This document shows, one piece after another, positions 11,445-23,800 of a DNA stretch of 64,000 bases. The first letter of the stretch is position 1. Each line of letters opens with the position of its first letter. The DNA is taken from contig NC_087256.1 in assembly GCF_037042905.1 (NCBI RefSeq), positions 27,603,501 to 27,667,500 on the forward strand, in the 5' to 3' direction. The notes under the pieces were generated by a model. That model saw only the letters and a program-made list of their open reading frames with translations, searched no databases and was not told where the DNA came from. This DNA comes from Lytechinus pictus. Lineage: Eukaryota > Echinodermata > Echinoidea > Temnopleuroida > Toxopneustidae. A program made the position numbers and the translations under genes.

Positions 11445-13094
11445 CTGTTGCAAACAAAAGCACAAAGAAATAAAAAATCATGAAAGTAAGTCTAATCAAA
11501 GAGTTCACTTATATCAAAAATACTGATACATCACACTTCAGTAGTCGTTTCTTTTTAACATTGACCTGTGTGAAAAGCAAAATGATCACTATCACAATTG
11601 TCATGACTTATCCTTTGAGTTCCTTGAAAATTGATCTTTCAAGAAGTACGTTCCCCAAAGACAATATCCTTGCAAAGAACATGCTCTATCAGTAGCTGCT
11701 TGGGTTCAATGTGTAAATGGCAATCTTGATGTGTGTGGTAGCTAGTGAAAGATTGTTTTCCGAGTAATTCTTTCCATTTGAAAGTTATCCATCATTTCTG
11801 GTTGTACTTCATTACAAATCAATGCTTTTCGCGCAAGACCCCTACCAGGTACAGCATATCAGTGTAAAAAGTTCACTTTTGGTTACAAGGTTTTAAAGTG
11901 CAAAGTTGGTGGACATATTTCTCTACCACTCACTCATAAAGACCCATCCACATGTACACAGAATCATAATGATATATGGATCAATGACTTCTGAATTACA
12001 AGGCAAACCATATGATTGGCTCCAGCTTCCCTCACTAAAAGGGACTTTATTCATTCCTCTCAAAGTGGCAACATCATTCTTGATAAAGGTATTAAAATGT
12101 GATCAATGGCTTTTAAAGACACTTGTCTTTACCATATGAATTAAACTATTTATGAGACCATGAATAAAAATTACATTCCACGGGTTTGAGAATTTTCTTT
12201 CTAAAATCAAAATTGTGATGCTTACTGAAGGATGATCTCTACATAAATAAATCTATTCAATACATGACTAAAGTTTAGGTATACAATTGCCCCACACTAG
12301 TGTAGAAGCCATTTATTTTTTTATTGCTGATTCTCTCTATACATGTAGGATGAGGACGATGAGTGAATTCCACAAAAAAACATCCCAAAATCGAGGTGAA
12401 GTACTACTAGGTCAATATCCTTAATTCAGTTTTTTAATGGTCAACTATATTAAATTATAAAATCTTCAAAGGCAGCAATCCCTTGCACACACACACACAC
12501 AAACTAACTCCACATGGAGAGCCTAATTCTGAGAAATACTACACTGTATATGGCACACATGACAAATACGGGTGCATTTCGAGTGGGTTTAGATAATTTG
12601 GAGATGCTAGGCTGTATTTTTGTATTTTATTTCAATTATTGTTTCACCAATGCAGTTCCAGTTGTTCTCGCAGTGGACTAAAATTATGGTTAGCCCTTTT
12701 TCAGGTCTTATATTGTTTGAGCTGGGAAACTATACCAAATTAACGTAGGTAATTTTGTTGTCCTGTAAATTGTGATTAATCTAAGGGAATTAACCCAAAA
12801 TCTATAGAGGGACTGACTTTTAATACTTTCTCGATGAGCTTTGTGATTTAACATGCGAGTGAATGGGAGTCTGAATTACGTGTGCCCTCGAAGGTACAAT
12901 GTTAAAACACAACCAGCCAGTGTTATAGAACACAAAGCCCTCAGGTGTTAGAAATATACCATGTAGTTTGATTGTGAACACAGATGGGTGTTGGAAATAA
13001 TGCCTGTTCTGACACTGGTGTAAAATATTTGGTGTGGTCCTCTATGAGCACTTGGGGTGTAATCAAACACCTTTCTTGCAACTATAATAATAAT
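11445..13094. other. Non-coding stretch upstream of locus B
   Basis: AT-rich sequence with a short CA run near 12486 and no open frame of interest. If the exon at 14089-14148 belongs to locus B, this is part of its first intron. Confidence 0.4.
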
Positions 13095-13374
13095 AACGGT
13101 ATATTTATCCAGGGTAGCCACTTCAGTTCCGAAAACTGTTCTCCCAGCGGACCCTGCTATTATCAATATCCGGCTATGCTAGGCTACTGATTCAGGTGCA
13201 CACAGCTTTTTGAGGAATTATTTCCTACCGATACCCATTTACCTCACCTGGGCTGAGCGCAGCACAGTGTGGAAAAATTTCTTGCTGAAGGAAAACACGC
13301 CACGGCTAGGATTCAAACCCACGACCCTCTGTTTGAAAGGTGAGAGTCAGAACCACTAGACCACGATGCGCCCA
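13095..13374 (-). mobile_element. tRNA-derived SINE
   Basis: Read on the minus strand the element opens with a tRNA-like head: an A-box-like GTGGTCTAGTGG and a B-box-like GGGTTTGAATCC, with box spacing stretched beyond a functional tRNA. The body carries the GAAAACACGCC and CAGCACAGTGTGG words shared with the copies at 48770-49053 and 50785-51003, and ends near an ATT-type tail. It is a dispersed SINE, not a tRNA gene. Confidence 0.75.
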
Positions 13375-13459
13375 CAACTGGTCTTAAACACCCCCTTTTG
13401 ATCAAAATTAAATTACTGATATCAGGCAATGATTATCAAAAGAATATGTGGAATTTTAC

Positions 13460-13567
13460 CAGATAAATATATACAATATGACCCCTGCAGCAGGAAATAG
13501 AATAGGTAGGTTCTCTCTTCAGTCAGAGGTCCATCACTATAGAGTTCAGGATGATGTGTCATAAGAC
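13460..13567 (-). CDS. Possible short exon, unidentified
   Basis: A strong acceptor (TTATTTTCTTTTAG) is followed by 108 bases open in one frame that reads LMTHHPELYSDGPLTEER and then an FYFLLQ hydrophobic run, ending at a fair donor (CTG/GTAAAA). The codon usage looks protein-like, but I do not recognise the family and no neighbouring exon joins it in phase to locus B. It could belong to an unannotated minus-strand gene or be chance. Confidence 0.25.
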
Positions 13568-14088
13568 CTAAAAGAAAATAATCAATACTGTGACTATGAT
13601 TCCACCGCTATTGTTCATAACACAAATTAAAAGTGCTCATACATGTATGAAAACTTCGAGTATTCTCTATAAATAATATTTCATGGTATCTAATCACTGA
13701 GACTTAAATTATCCATTCTATATCGGGAGTAAAACCCCCCCAAAAATGGATTGAAATTAAGTACAAAAAATGATGTATCTTTACAAAAATAAATGAGCTA
13801 GCCCATTTGTTCCCCTTTCCAATCTGCAATTTATCAAAATCGAGAATCATTTGTCTGTGTCTAAAATAGTACAGAAATATCTGTATCCAAACACAGGTAG
13901 TCGATACTTCTTTGTAAACTCAACATGCTCTTCTCTACGTTACTTTACTGGATACAAATAAAGATTTAACAAATCTAAGTAATAATAGTATAAAAAAAAG
14001 ATAAATTGTTTTCATTTAATAGGGGTCTCACACATAAGAGTCTGTAATTGTGATTTTCTGGAGAAAAAAAAAATCAATTTGAACCTAC

Positions 14089-14148
14089 CTGGATTTGTTG
14101 TTGAGCAGTGGCATATTCCGGGGCTTGTAGCATCCACAGCAGCTTCAT
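14089..14148 (-). CDS. Possible first coding exon of BEN locus B
   Basis: A 20-codon open segment starts at an ATG (14148-14146), reads MKLLWMLQAPEYATAQQQIQ and ends at a strong donor (CCAG/GTAGGT) in phase 0. An in-frame stop lies shortly upstream, as expected of a first coding exon. Locus B's large exon begins in phase 0, so joining the two keeps the frame. The start context (TTA before ATG) is weak. The link is an inference, and the exon may belong to another gene or none. Confidence 0.25.
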
Positions 14149-14454
14149 TAAAATGTCACAGATTGCGAATTACTATGCTTTTATTCATTTACATTGCGAT
14201 AAAATACAATCGGAATTGAGATTGGGATATTGAAGAAATAGGCCTACTCATCTAGACCGAGGAGAGGGTCTTTCCTACATTTAACCCCCACCTCCAAAGA
14301 ACAAAAAAAAATATAGAGGAAAAGAGAGAAATGGTGAAACTGAAAAGAAATACAAGGGACAATTCTCGAATTACCTTCTTTTTTTTTTCAAAATGTAAAC
14401 TGTAAATTCTGTAGCATGCTCAAATATTAAAATATATGCTCCACCCCCCCCCCC

Positions 14455-14690
14455 TCCATCCCTCTCTCTCTCTCCTCTGTCTGTAATGTTATCTCTGTCT
14501 CTACCAAACTTTCACTCTCTATTTCTTATTTCTATACCTCTCTATCTCTTTCCCTCTAACTTTTCTGTCTATATCATTCTTTCTTTCATTCTTTCTCTCT
14601 TTCTCTGTCACTGCCTTTTCCTCTTTTTCTTATTCTCATTTTTTTTTTCTCTGAAAATTTTCTCTCTGAATTTTTTTTCAACTCTAACCA
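14455..14690. repeat. TC-rich low-complexity tract
   Basis: Long run of CT/TTC units on the plus strand, preceded by a C10-type tract. The Ser/Phe/Leu-rich plus-strand frame across it is compositional. Confidence 0.65.
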
Positions 14691-15497
14691 GGGTATTTAG
14701 AGGGCACCAAAGACATACATTGTAAGTACCTACGCTCTTAATACAGATATATTATCACCCTGCTGATCAAATCAAATTCCTGCAAATAATCACACCCTCC
14801 ACTCCCTGGGGAGTATTTCCAGCAAGTTGCCATATGAGGCACTCACAATGCTGGACCAGCTACAACTCTCTATCGCCATCCCTTCGCACATCTACATGAA
14901 TCCCATCATCCAAAATACCTCTCATTTTCTACAAGCTTTTTTTACTCTCGTTTTACCTCTGTCTAAAATTATAATTTCTCCAAAATCAAAAAAACAAAAT
15001 CATTTTGCTTCACATTCACGAAATCATTATTATTCTGTGTCAGATCCAGGGAAGGAAATAATCTTTAGGGGCTTATTATTTGTTCACACTGGGGCAATTG
15101 TACTATTTGGTGGCTATTTCTTTCATTTTAGGGCGACTTCTTAGGGGCAACAAGCAATAATGCATTGAATGCAAAATTGCAAATATCATTATTTCTGCCA
15201 TAGTTTAAGAATGTTCATTTTGAATAATCTTGAATATTTGTTTACTAGTGTCAGACCTTGGAACAACTCTAGAAAATTTAATCACCCCAAAGTTTGCATT
15301 TTGGGGGGACTTAAGAAGCGATTTACTCTCTCTATGCAGAAGAGCTAGTTTGGTCCCTAATCACACAATTCTCAGGATGAGATGAACTTGGCCATTTTCG
15401 AGTGAGATTTGCATCTTTCTTGAGTGGATTTTACCTCTTTTTGGAGTGAAAGTGTCTAGAATGATGCAGAGTTCCCTCCAGAAGCTATAATGCACTC

Positions 15498-15946
15498 TTT
15501 AAGCAGCGCGAGATGCTGGCACTGGTCCGACGGTCCCAGACCAGTAAAATTTGCTGTCGGGCCAGTAACTTTTCAGAAATAGCCAAGTTTACTGGTCTGA
15601 CATGACCAGTAAAAAATATATCAAACTATTAATATAAATGATATTTTTTCCTCTTTAGTAAATAATAAAAATGGCTTTGGCATCTTAGAAATGGCTTTCC
15701 AAAATTGAGAAATGGGTCTCTTGAATTATGTTGTGTGTGTGTACTGTTTGTTAGTAATTTTTTTTCAGGGGGCAATAAAAGACAGCAAAATAAACAAGTC
15801 TTTATTTATGTTTTTCTTTATTGTGGAGGACCAGTAAATATTAGGTTTGGACCAGTAAAAAATGGAAAGACTGGGTATCTACTGGTCTGACATGAACAGA
15901 TTGGACCAGTAGAAAAAAAGGATTAGTGTGGAGCCCTGCTTTAAAG
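15498..15946. mobile_element. MITE with GGGCTC-type ends
   Basis: The ends are imperfect inverted repeats: CTTTAAGCAG...CTGG on the left and, read inward from the right, CTTTAAAGCAGGGCTCCACAC. Inside are repeated ACTGGTC/GACCAGT words in both orientations. No transposase is present. The related element at 53606-53843 shares the GGGCTC(C/G)ACA end. Confidence 0.5.
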
Positions 15947-15954
15947 ATGTACAG

Positions 15955-16116
15955 TTCACTCCAGAGGGATTGGTATCTACTAAACTCAGAGAGGAAGTGA
16001 TCAGGGACTACATTAGCTCTTTTGCATTAGACTGTGATGAGGGCGAAGTCGCCTGTCATCCTCATGTGTCTCCTATGCTGGTTGAATCAAATAAACCAAT
16101 TAACAGAAGGAAGTAA
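15955..16116 (+). CDS. Possible plus-strand terminal exon, unidentified
   Basis: After an acceptor-like TGTACAG there are 53 codons without a stop, then TAA. The peptide reads FTPEGLVSTKLREEVIRDYI, continues through an acidic segment and a HPHVSPML motif, and ends NRRK. An AATAAA-like word (CAAATAAACC) lies inside the end of the frame. The codon pattern looks real, and HPxVSPxL recalls alpha/beta hydrolases of the hormone-sensitive-lipase type, but this is weak. It directly follows a MITE, so it may be a cut-off gene remnant. No upstream exon was found. Confidence 0.25.
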   Translation, partial: FTPEGLVSTKLREEVIRDYISSFALDCDEGEVACHPHVSPMLVESNKPINRRK

Positions 16117-17290
16117 CAATGAATACACGTTTATTAAATGTTCAACATACACCTATTTACAGCATCATGAAGTATAAAAAATATATCATTTAAAAACAGT
16201 ATTAGACAAATAATGAGAAGGGCATTCAAACAATTCAACATTGTTAGGGTTTTGTACTTAGCCTTCAAGTTTAAAAAAATATTATGAAATCAGAGAAATA
16301 GTTGGCTACATTTTGGATGTCTCTCCAAGTGCAAACAACGACCTTGGTTGCAAAAATAAATAATTTGTGAATATTTAGGAAAAATATTAAATATAAGGAA
16401 TACCTAAAAAAAAATATCTTAAAAGACAGTCACAAAATTTGTCTGCCTAAATCCTCAGTGAAAAATAGTATAGAATTTACCCCCAATATGTGATTGTATA
16501 AATTAAAGTAATAAACTGAACTGTTAAAAGCATACATAAATCATATATTGACATATGAAATGTGAATTGACTAAAAATTGATAGCTCAAGTCATGTATGG
16601 CTCACATAATAATTCTCACTTTCATATGTATAAAATTATGTAAAACAAATTTAAACAAAAGACAGCCTGGTTTTTATACCTTATGAAATGAGTTGTTCTT
16701 TGAGAGTATTAAAACAGTTAAATGTAAAAAAAAAAAAAACACTTTTAAGTCCAATGTTAACTTCTAAAGCAATAGATATCAGAAATCTAACATTCTTCTT
16801 AAAAAATTGTGAACGTTCTGATAAAAAATGAAACAATACCCTATCAGTTCAAGCAGGTTGTAAAGCATTTTGTTTTTGTAGTCAAGAACGGAATAAACAA
16901 ATACATTCTTCAACGCCACTTTATAATTTAAACACTTTTTCATAAAACGATACTCAATTATGATTTTTTTTCTTGGGGGGGGGGGCAGGGAGTTGTTGGT
17001 GGGATACTTTTAGTGGTTTTCAGGTGATAATTGTTGTAGGGAGTAAACTTAGAGTAAATTAAAGACTTAAAAACCTGTCCTGTTGGGAGTGTATAAAGTA
17101 AAAGTGGAATAGAATATTTCACAGCGTAACATTATCAGCTCAATGCACTTTCATGATTACTTCTATTTACAGTTTCAGTATATACAAAGCATGATTGGCC
17201 CATTTAAATCTACAAAGACACCATGTTCTTTTTCTTCAATATACTGTTGTACAATCCTCAGGTCCAATCAAGAGGATGTGGAAAATAGCT
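16117..17290. other. Non-coding AT-rich stretch
   Basis: Very AT-rich with a G-run near 16976. No coding signal or recognised repeat was seen. Confidence 0.5.
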
Positions 17291-17884
17291 TTAAAGGACA
17301 AGTCCACCCCAACAAAAAGTTGTTTTGAATAAAAAGAGAAAAATCCATCCAGCATAACACTAAAAATTTCATCAAAATTGGATGTAAAATAAGAAAGTTA
17401 TGACATTTTAAAGTTTCGCTTAATTTCACAAAACAGTTATACATGTTTGCACATCCTGGCTGGTATGCAAATAAGGGGACTATGACATCATCCACTCACT
17501 ATTTCTTTTGTATCTTATTATACGAAATAGGAGATTTTCTCCTCATTGTCAAATGATACAACGATTAATTCCTCCCTGAACATGTGGAATTAGCATTGTT
17601 TAATACTATGGTTTAGTTAAGTTGGTCCTTATTGTCAAATCTATAAAAAATGAAATATTGTATAATTCAAACAATAAAAAACAAAAGAAATAGTGAGTGA
17701 TGGACATCATTGACTGACTCACCTAGTTGTGCATATCACTGTTTTGTGAAAAATAAGCGAAACTTTAAAATGTCATAACTTTCCTATTTTACATCTGATT
17801 TTGATGAAATTTTCAGCACAATGCTGTATGATTTTTCTCTATTTATTCAGGTCAGCATTTTCCTGGGGTGGACTTGACCTTTAA
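17291..17884. mobile_element. Foldback MITE, TTAAAGG family (copy 1)
   Basis: Two ~150-base arms face each other: the left begins TTAAAGGACAAGTCCACCCC, and the right ends with the complementary GGGGTGGACTTGACCTTTAA. Both arms contain the words TTTCATCAAAATTGGATGT and GAAAGTTATGACATTTTAAA (or their complements). The centre is AT-rich and non-coding. Related copies lie at 60530-61067 and 63327-63937, with a diverged relative near 54972-55480. Confidence 0.8.
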
Positions 17885-20514
17885 CAAGGAGGACATCTTG
17901 GTAATATTTCGTATAGTAAAAGATAAAACAGACAATTCTTACCTAAACGAGGTAAAATAAAAACAAATAATAAGAATAATAAGGATAATAACATTAATAA
18001 TAAATGATAATGATAATAATAATAATAATATCATCATAATCATACTGTATGCGACTTCTCAAGAACCAAATCCACTTGGTACAGTGCTCAAGGTGTAAAT
18101 TAGAAAGTGGTGAATAGAAAGATTTAAAGAACATTCTTGAAGGACTCAGCAGAGGTACAATTTGTTATGTCTTCAGGAAGTCTAATACAGCTTTCAGCAA
18201 CTTGCTGGTCGTAAAATTTTGAGTTTATGAATGGCGAGGGCTAAAATGGCCCGTGCCACTCCCCGGCTATTTTGATGCTGCTTTTATCACCACCAGACCA
18301 GCACCATCGTAAAAGCAGCGTAATGAGTAGCGCGGATATGCTACAGTTACTGAATGCTCGTGGTGCAGACTATTTTACTACAGGCCTGGTGCGGACCAAA
18401 AAATCATGAATTTATTACTGAAAACTGTATAAGCTTCCTTATAAGTTTACCACCAAACCACTGAAGCAGACCAATAATTAAGATGACTGCTTGATTTATA
18501 CAAAGTTGACTCATAAAGAGTTGATTGTCAATTGTACAAGAACATTTTGAGTTAATTCGAGTTCTTGAGCTTACAAATTTACAAGATGATTCTACAAGCT
18601 GTATTTACAACAAACAAACAACAGATATGCCTCTTGTTCATATGAATATACATGTATAATGAAATGGACACATATTCTATCATACAAACAATAGAATGTA
18701 TATTATGAAAAAAAAATATGAGAACATAAAGCTTGTTATAAGACAAAATACAAATCATTGAACATGGTTTTGTATACCTTTACAAAATTAGGCAATAATT
18801 CACTGTCATAATTTTTGAGAAATAAAAACGTTCTTACAGTTTTCTTAAAACTTCTACTCAAACATATCTTTATATAGTATGTTGAAGATGGGTCGGGTAC
18901 CCTTTTCAATCAGAAACTTTTGTGTTTAACAATTTCGTTGCAAATCACCTATCTGCATAAAAGAACCATTAATACAGGACTACATGTACTTGTTTAACTT
19001 ACCAGCCAGAATTTGGTACATTGCATTACAGGGCTATTTATTACATCAGGCCATAAATAGGCCTCGATCACAAGAATCCCCATTAAATTACGAGAACATT
19101 TTTAGGCTAAAAAATACCCATTAATTATTCCTGCATTCACACCGCCCCGAAACATACCCTTCGGGATAAATTCCTGAAGGAGTATGCGCAGTATGGTCTA
19201 ATAAGCAGGCAAGGCGCGAGTTCAAAACCACTAGCCCAGTAGCCACCATCGGCGCCCGCGCCCAACATTGCCAAAATACCTGCGACCTTGGAAAAATCCC
19301 CGCGAAAGTTCTCATAATTTCCTAAGTACCTACTATTTAGCGGGTATTTTCTTTCGGAGAAATTACACGTAGTTTGCTTTCACATTACCAAAATACCTGG
19401 TATTTTCTGATCGGGGTAAATTTCCCGATCAGAGAATACCTGGAACTGACGAACTTCGAGGCGGTCTGAAACCACCTCATGAGAATTTCAGGGGCTCACT
19501 TTTGATATTCCAGGGCTCTTTCTGGCATTTTTCCCTGAGGCCTGAACCCCAATGCAATGCTTCCCCTTGATACTTGCAGTGGAAAGAAGACAAGAGTCAC
19601 CAACTTTTCTGCCACAAACATTATACGCTCCAATCTACAAATTACACACAGGATTTAAAAAAATTTGATGTTTTCCAACAATATTTTGAGCTGGTTCCCG
19701 GAGATCCTCTTACTTTATACCCTTAGCGGTATACCCTCCAACATCTGCAAACACCAATGTACAGTGAGGTACATTTACTGCTGACAATATCATAATTGAA
19801 TGCTGAAAAATTATTAATTCGCAATTTTATTTCTCTCTTTCTCTCAATCCATATTTCAGACCGGAATCAAGATCTCAAATGGTTGGATGAATACAGTAAA
19901 TCAGAATTCCCGTCCATTTTGAGCCTCCCCAGAGGGATAAAAGCGAATTCCATTCCAAATTGTAATAACAATCATCTGCTGTGACTTAAAACCAATTAGG
20001 ATTTTACTCCAACCACAAGCCTGGCAGTAAAGCAGAATTCAGATTTCAGTCTACATGTACCTAGTATTACACCAAAATTCAAACAGAATTATCTTACTTT
20101 GGGGGATTCTAAATAATGAAAATTGTTTTCTGTCCAAAAACAGGAGTAGATTAAGTAATGTGCAGCGGGCTTATGAAGCAGTGATACTTTTAGTAGATCA
20201 TGCACAGGGGCGAATCCAGGGTTTTTTCAAGGGGGGGGGGGCACATTTTCCCGAGGAAAATTTGACAAGGAACAAAAGGTCCCTACTTGTGTATGGACTA
20301 GATATTCCCATTAAAATGCCGTATGTGTCACTGATCATGCACATATTTGATCCTTCAATGTCAGGATTCTATATCAATAAACTTTGAATTTTTAATTTGA
20401 ATTTTTGCACATAGGGGAATGGAACTAGAATCTCTACATCACCCTTACTCCCTTCATTCCATTATCCAATATCTCCCATTCTATTCATATCTGCAAAGTA
20501 GGTTTCTTGACATA
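17885..20514. other. Non-coding stretch 3' of locus C
   Basis: Holds an AAT microsatellite (about 17940-18040), a GC-richer repetitive patch at 19130-19530 with GGTATTTTCTGATCGGGG-type words facing each other, and a G-run repeat fragment near 20208-20250 (GGGGCGAATCCAGGG). No coding frame can be supported. It may include the 3' UTR of locus C. Confidence 0.5.
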
Positions 20515-20824
20515 TTAATCTAGATCAGAATCAGACTGATCATCAAATTCAGAATCTGGTTCCTCTTCCTCTTCTTCTTCATCAAACTCCTCATCATCTC
20601 CCTCTTCTTCCCATTCTTCCCCCTCTTCCTTTTCTTCTCCTATTTCTTCTCCCTCCCCTTCTTTCTCTTCTTTGCCCTCTTCCTCGCACTCTTCCTCTTC
20701 CTCCTCTTCTTCCTTTTCTTCGTCCTCTTCCTCTTCTTCCTCCTCCTCTTCTTCTTCCTCCTCTTCTTCTTCCTCCTCCTCTTCTTCTTCCTCCTCCTCT
20801 TCTTCCTCCTCTTCTTCTTCCTCC

Positions 20825-20856
<32 letters not shown>

Positions 20857-23800
20857 TTCTTCCTCCTCTTCTACCTCTTCTTTTTCCTCATCGTCATCAT
20901 AATAACCAGATTTCCACTTCTTTCTATCTACTTGAGTTTTCTTTTTACGCTGTCTCTTAGAAGCCACACTCTTTTCATCGCCTTTCTCTATCTTCAGTAT
21001 AGCTTTACGATACAACGCCCGGCAATATGTATCAATGTAAACGGTGCATTCAGTTCTGCATGCCTCTTGGTCCGCTTCAGCCACATGATAGGTACGATAC
21101 GTTGTCTCCAGGACATACTGGAGAATAAACGGGTCAATGGCTTCGATGGTGTGTCTTTTCGAAGTTGCTGCTCTCTTTCCAGAGCAGTTACAATTCATCA
21201 AAACATCATTGCTTACATATCTACTCAACAGTCGGCGAGCGAAACAGGCTCGCGTTTTAGCTTCGTCGTGCATCTGCCAGAGCTCTCGTTGAGGCAATGA
21301 TTCAAGATACTCCGCACTGTTCATCTCTTCATGCAGACTCTCACCTTCGCTAATTTCTTCACTACATGTAATTCGTCTTGTATCATTTTTTCTGGATCTC
21401 TGAACTCCTGAATCTTCAACAGAGGACAATAAATTGCAGTAAGAATTAATATGATGCAAGCATTCTGCCTCGCAGCTGCTCTTGTCAGATCCTTCAACAT
21501 CAAACACTTTATATGTTGTTTGTAAAATGTATTCAAGTACATCTGGATCAATAGATTGGGCGGACAGAGAAGATTTAGAGGCACGTGCACTTCTCTTTAT
21601 CTCATCATCATCGAGCACATATGTAAGGACAATTTTCGCAAAGTGCCCCCATGATTTAGCCTTATTCATTATTCTCATGATGCTGTCTTTGGATAAAGGT
21701 TCCCAAGAATGCTCTTTTTCACTCTGTACTCCTTTGTCTTGTCTGGGTTCTTCCTTACTTAAGCCACTCTTTTTACTCAGCTCTGTTCCAGAAATATTTG
21801 AAGCTACAGATCCAAAATCCTTCTTACTTTGAACTTTGTCGTCTCCATCCATAACTCTCTTGTCTCCTGTGATTTTTTGCGTAACCGATTCTCTACTTCC
21901 CTTCAACCCTTCCCCCGGATCTGTCCTTGAACTGCTCTTTGAGATATCTTGACCACTGTTCTTCCTACTTTGAGATTCCCTATCCTCCGCTGACACACCT
22001 TTGTTGTTGTTCAAGAGAGCATGACTCAAATCTAAATGCTTCTCTGATTGAACTTCATCGAACTGGGCATCATCCCTCTGTTCCAAAGAATCTTCCAGGT
22101 CTGTACCAGTACCAGTCTTTCGCGATTCATGCTTCATGAACAGCTCGTGGCAGTAGGAGTCGATATGTAAACAACATTCACGAAGGCATGCTTCCTTCAG
22201 AGGATCTTCTATCCGAAAGACTGTATATGTTTTAAGAAAGATGAAGTCGAGAATACGCTGATCGATGGGTTTGATTTGGGATCTTCCAAACATGGGTTCT
22301 CCATAGCAATTGCTATTCACAAGTACATCCTTAACCAGGAGTTTTGTCAAGAGCTGTACTGCAAAATCTTCCTTTGACTTGACCACCATGCCACCTATCT
22401 CAATACTCTCTGATAAATCACCCCAGTTGTTTACCTTATCATCTCCTTTACCCAGAGGTTCATCAAAGGTACCTCCATTTTCACCTTGCGCAACCTTTAA
22501 GCTTTCGGAATCACTGTCACAGTCTAAACCACTTGGGTCCTCATTGCCATCTGCTGCAGGATCCGTTCGTGCTTTGCATTCCTTGGGATTATTCTCTCCA
22601 GACCCATCCTCCGATTTATTTGTTTCTGAGGTCTTCACTCTTCCTAAACTGACTACTTTATCAACTTTCTTTGGATTGAGTATATCACTTATTGGATCAT
22701 CTTCCATTCTGTAACTGGCTTCAGCAGGATTGTACAAAGAAATTGCATCTTCATCACATCTTCTCTTTGGTGTACTTGCATCAGGAGAAATTTCATGCAT
22801 ATCCTTCCTCTTAATCACACTGTCTCCAATCACACATTTCGCAGAATGTCCCTTTGATGATTTTCTAAAGAGGTCTCTGCAATAAGCGTTGATGTAAGCG
22901 ATACAATCGTTGGTGCACTTATGCTTACTGAATCCTTTATTGGAGCCAAATACATCACATGTGATCTCTAGTACATAATCAAGAATGTCTGGATCAATCC
23001 GTTGGAGGTTTGGTCTACAGCACATAAAGTCCTCCCAAGATCTCTCTCCTGAGCAGCTGCTATTTAACAGGACATCATCGCTCACAAGTTTTGACAGGAT
23101 GCTTTTGGCAAAAGAATCGCTCGTTCCCGCTGTTCTGACAATGGAGCTAATCTCCTCATCCGACAACCTTTTCCCAGGCAATAACCTACCATGATCCCTT
23201 ACATTGTCTTCGCAACTTCCTCCGCTTTCGTCCATTCTTCCAGCTCTATCATCCCCTCCAATAATGCTGATAGTACGTCCAGAATTGATACTGAATTCTT
23301 TTCGGTCTTCTGGATTTCTCAGCCATTTAGGCCTATCTGTTGGCTTTGCTGTATCCACAATATCTGCTTCTTTCTGCCTTGTAGGTGTCGAAGGAGGAGG
23401 TACTTCTTCATGACTGCTAGCATCTTTATCCATTGGGTCTATAGCTGGTTCTTCTGCCTTCTTATCCTCCTCCGTATGTCCATTTTTCTTTGATTCTAAT
23501 ACTTTTTTCCTTCTACCTCTTCTCTTCTTTTGTATCTTTCTCTTAGAAGCATTTGTTCCTTCATCCATTGGGTCTGCTTCAGGCTCTTCTGTCTTACATG
23601 TATATTCCTCCTCTGTAGGTCCATTTTTCTTTGATTCTGATACTTTTTTTCTTCTACCTCTTCTTTTCTTTTGCATCTTTCTATTAGAAGCATTTGTTCC
23701 TTCATTCATTGTGTCTGCTTCAGGCTCTTCTGTCTTAAATGTATTATCCTCCTCTGTAGGTCCATCTCTTGTTTCTGATTCTTTCTTTCTTCTACCCGTT

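Noticed and set aside
20672-20902. Plus-strand poly-serine frame
   Set aside because: It is the antisense of the glutamate-coding tract of locus C and has no other support.
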